A DNA stretch of 6,988 nt from JAUVXJ01 sp034430275 (GTDB lineage: Bacteria > Chloroflexota > Anaerolineae > UBA7937 > B3-Chlor), in the NCBI GenBank assembly GCA_034430275.1, contig DAOUEW010000237.1:1-6988 (forward strand), in the 5' to 3' direction. The position numbers were made by a program, and so were the translations under genes. Positions within the stretch are counted from its first letter, which is position 1; each line of letters opens with the position of its first letter. This document shows positions 4,928-6,988 of this stretch, piece by piece. The notes beneath the pieces were generated by a model. The model was not told the DNA's origin, made no database searches, and saw nothing but the letters and a program-made list of their open reading frames with translations.

Positions 4928-6421
4928 ATGACTGCCGAGAAGGTGCTGGTGGTTGACGATGCGCAGGGCGTGATCGAGTTCCTGTCTGACTACGTCCTGC
5001 GACCCAACGGCTACGAAGTGCTCAGCGCGGTCGATGGCGAGGGGGGACTGTCCTTGGCGCTACGCGAGAAGCCCGACTTGATGATCCTCGACCTGGAGAT
5101 GCCCAGAATGTCAGGGATGGAGGTTCTGGAGGCCCTGAACGAGAAGGGCAGCCAGATCCCCGTCATCGTCATCACCTTCCATGGCTCTGAGACGATCGCC
5201 GCGGAGACCTTCAGGATGGGCGTCAAGAACTACATCACCAAGCCCTTCAAGATGGAGGAGATTCTGGAGGCCATCGAGCAGGCACTGCGGGAATCACGGC
5301 TCAGGAAGGAGAGAGCTGAGCTGTTGAAGCGGGTCCAATCGGCGAACAAGGAGCTGGAGCGCCGGATCAAGGAGTTCAACATACTCCACGGCATCGGCCA
5401 GGCCATGAACTCCCTGCTGCAATTGGAGGACCTCCTCAAGCGTGCTGTCGAGGCTGCCGTATACGTGACGGGAGCGCAGCACGGCATCCTGCATTTGCTC
5501 GATCCGGACTCGGGGATTCCCCGAGTGGCTGCCCGCCAGGATCCAGGGGAAGACAGTACGGACGGGCTTCGCATCGAGGTAGACGAGGCGTGGGTCCGCG
5601 AGGTGATAGAGACTGGCAGAGCAAAGATCCTACCGACACCCATCGAGGAAGCGTCGGAGGGCTCTGACGTCAGCGACGTGTCGGAGAATCTGGTCATCGT
5701 TCCGCTCAAGATCCGAGGCAAGCTCATGGGGACGCTAGCCGTGGCCAGCGCTGTTTCCGAGAGATCGTTCTCTGGAAGTGACAAGTACTTGCTCAGTGTG
5801 CTGGCGGACTACGTGGCAGTGGGGGTTGAGAACGCACGGTTGTACGATCGGGTCCAGGCTCGGGCCGACGAACTGTCTCTGCTGAACGAGGTTGGACAGG
5901 CGATCTCCTCGACGCTTGATCTGGAGCAAGCCCTGACCATGGTTATGGAAAAGGTGAACTCCATGCTCAAGGTAGAGGCTGGGTCACTGCTGCTGGTGGA
6001 CGAGGATGCGAGCGAACTGGTGTTCCAGATCGCCTTGGGCGAGAAGAGCGAACAGGTGAAGCCCCTGCGATTGAAGATAGGTCAAGGCATCGCCGGGCGC
6101 GTAGCGGAGACCGCTCAGCCGGTCCTCATTCGCGACCTGGGACAGGTCTCCGATCGCGACAAGACCGTTGACATATCCACTGATTTCCTCACCAAGTCGG
6201 TCCTCTGTGTGCCCATGATCGCCAGGGGGGAGACGATCGGGGTCATTGAGGTCGTCAACAAGGTGGAGGGCGCTTTCACTGAGCTCGACCAGAGCCTGTT
6301 GTGCTCCATCGCTGGCTACGCAGCCGTGGCCATCGACAATGCGCGGCTCTTCCGGCAATTCCAGACCGCTGCGCTTGCGCGAGCCCACCCCAAGCCCCCA
6401 CCGGACCAGCGCCCCGTGTGA
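4928..6421 (+). CDS. Response-regulator receiver protein with two GAF domains
   Basis: Encodes 497 soluble residues. The receiver domain (about 4-122) has the acidic pair D10-D11, phospho-acceptor D55 in LMILDLEMP, T83 and K105 in YITKPF, so it should accept phosphate from a histidine kinase. A charged, probably coiled-coil linker (about 121-155) leads to GAF 1 (about 155-305) and GAF 2 (about 318-475), joined by a second helical stretch ending in RADELSLLNEVGQAISSTLDLEQAL. GAF 2 shows the common IGQGIAGRVAETAQPVLIRD core. No helix-turn-helix, GGDEF, EAL, HD, phosphatase or kinase domain follows; the last residues (HPKPPPDQRPV) are a proline-rich tail. The ATG at 4928 has GGAGG 5 nt upstream. 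The gap from the lipoprotein stop is 19 bp, so they are probably co-transcribed. It may act by protein contact or through a ligand bound in the GAF domains. No partner kinase is in view. Confidence 0.9.
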   Translation: MTAEKVLVVDDAQGVIEFLSDYVLRPNGYEVLSAVDGEGGLSLALREKPDLMILDLEMPRMSGMEVLEALNEKGSQIPVIVITFHGSETIAAETFRMGVKNYITKPFKMEEILEAIEQALRESRLRKERAELLKRVQSANKELERRIKEFNILHGIGQAMNSLLQLEDLLKRAVEAAVYVTGAQHGILHLLDPDSGIPRVAARQDPGEDSTDGLRIEVDEAWVREVIETGRAKILPTPIEEASEGSDVSDVSENLVIVPLKIRGKLMGTLAVASAVSERSFSGSDKYLLSVLADYVAVGVENARLYDRVQARADELSLLNEVGQAISSTLDLEQALTMVMEKVNSMLKVEAGSLLLVDEDASELVFQIALGEKSEQVKPLRLKIGQGIAGRVAETAQPVLIRDLGQVSDRDKTVDISTDFLTKSVLCVPMIARGETIGVIEVVNKVEGAFTELDQSLLCSIAGYAAVAIDNARLFRQFQTAALARAHPKPPPDQRPV

Positions 6422-6461
6422 GCCCTCAAGACTAGCTTGACGTCGAGTCAGAGGCGGGCAG

Positions 6462-6483
6462 GTGGCCGCGCTAGGGCGGCCAC
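6462..6483. terminator. Perfect 8-bp hairpin at the convergent junction
   Basis: GTGGCCGC (6462-6469) pairs perfectly with GCGGCCAC (6476-6483) across a 6-nt loop. It sits 40 bp after the receiver-GAF stop and spans the stop codon of the converging DUF2148 gene (6471-6473). The position fits a shared bidirectional terminator. No T tract follows on either strand, so factor-dependent termination or simple 3'-end protection is also possible. Confidence 0.4.
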
Positions 6484-6988
6484 TGGCGGTCGAAGTAGAT
6501 GCTCTTGCCCGCGGCCGACAGAGGGATGCCCAAAACCACATCGGCGTCTATGAGCCCCATCTCCCTGACCACGGGTCCTATGCGGTACATGATGCGGTTG
6601 TCGGCGTTGAGCATGCTGGCCGTCTTCACGGCAGAGCCGATGGCGATGCCCAGGTCCAGCATGCGCAAGGAGCACTGGGGACCGCTGAACTCGCCATCGT
6701 AGGTGTTGGTCTTGATGCACCTCTCTTCCCCGCATGCCCCGCAGTTGAGGCCCAGAGCTTCCGCGCCTTTGATGCCGATGAGAAGAACCGCGTCGGAGTG
6801 GATCACATTGTTGGCGTCACGGTCGAAGAGGGCCTTGCCGGTCCTCTCGCCGTACTCGATCATCTTGTCTGCCACGGCGGGTAGGGCGTCTCCCTCGAGG
6901 ATCTCAGTGACGATGAAATCGTCCCCCCGGCCCTTGGGCGCTGTCCGCGCCGACAGGGCCATAAGCTCAGCCACCGTTCTTAGTTGGC
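6471..6988 (-). CDS. DUF2148 ferredoxin-domain protein, 5' end beyond window
   Basis: The visible 171 residues match the DUF2148 family (COG4739), small proteins of unknown function with a ferredoxin-like iron-sulfur motif. The pattern runs from RTVAELMALSARTAPKGRG through the cysteines in LNCGACGEERC (C-x2-C-x4-C) and a fourth in GPQC, to the C-terminal GIPLSAAGKSIYFDR. These four cysteines could hold one [4Fe-4S] cluster. The frame stays open to the window edge (QLRT before the GTG at 6974), and family members have residues before RTVAELM, so the GTG at 6974 is an internal valine codon and the true start lies off the right edge. The family is common in anaerobes. The gene converges on the receiver-GAF gene and appears unrelated to it. 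The role is unknown. Confidence 0.85.
   Translation of the reverse strand, partial: QLRTVAELMALSARTAPKGRGDDFIVTEILEGDALPAVADKMIEYGERTGKALFDRDANNVIHSDAVLLIGIKGAEALGLNCGACGEERCIKTNTYDGEFSGPQCSLRMLDLGIAIGSAVKTASMLNADNRIMYRIGPVVREMGLIDADVVLGIPLSAAGKSIYFDRQWPP

Overview
The window reads as moderately high-GC bacterial chromosome with densely packed, mostly ordinary genes and no mobile element, CRISPR array, rRNA or tRNA. The gene mix suggests an uncultivated, probably anaerobic bacterium: a ferredoxin-type DUF2148 protein, a lone PstS-like lipoprotein, a receiver-GAF-GAF protein and COG2159 amidohydrolases. Chloroflexota (Anaerolineae or Dehalococcoidia type) is my best guess. It is an inference from gene content, not something the sequence proves.

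Layout. The left edge (1-89, +) may hold the last 28 codons of a plus-strand gene with an alpha/beta-hydrolase-like tail. A hairpin at 107-133 separates it from a convergent minus-strand operon (1683 down to 200) of two tandem amidohydrolase_2 paralogs joined by an ATGA stop/start overlap. The first gene (937-1683) keeps the metal-binding residues. The second (200-940) has lost nearly all of them and looks like a pseudoenzyme. The 330-bp gap at 1684-2013 holds two divergent sigma70-type promoters. The minus promoter is near consensus and predicts a roughly 209-nt leader rich in hairpins. The plus promoter lies so close to the next gene that its message would be almost leaderless.

The plus strand from 2014 to 6421 is a likely four-gene run. 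It comprises tgt (queuosine tRNA modification), uppP (undecaprenyl-diphosphate phosphatase, overlapping tgt by 8 bp), a PstS-like substrate-binding lipoprotein, and a receiver-GAF-GAF protein with no recognisable output domain. A candidate internal promoter lies inside the lipoprotein gene. The right edge (6471-6988, -) is a convergent DUF2148 ferredoxin-like gene whose 5' end is off the window. A perfect 8-bp hairpin lies at that convergent junction.

How the parts relate. tgt and uppP are housekeeping genes that share transcription without a shared pathway. The lipoprotein and the receiver-GAF-GAF protein could form an outside-inside sensing pair, but nothing in the sequence shows contact. 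I see no clearly undescribed multi-gene system. The strongest leads are the active/degenerate amidohydrolase pair and the long structured leader in front of it.
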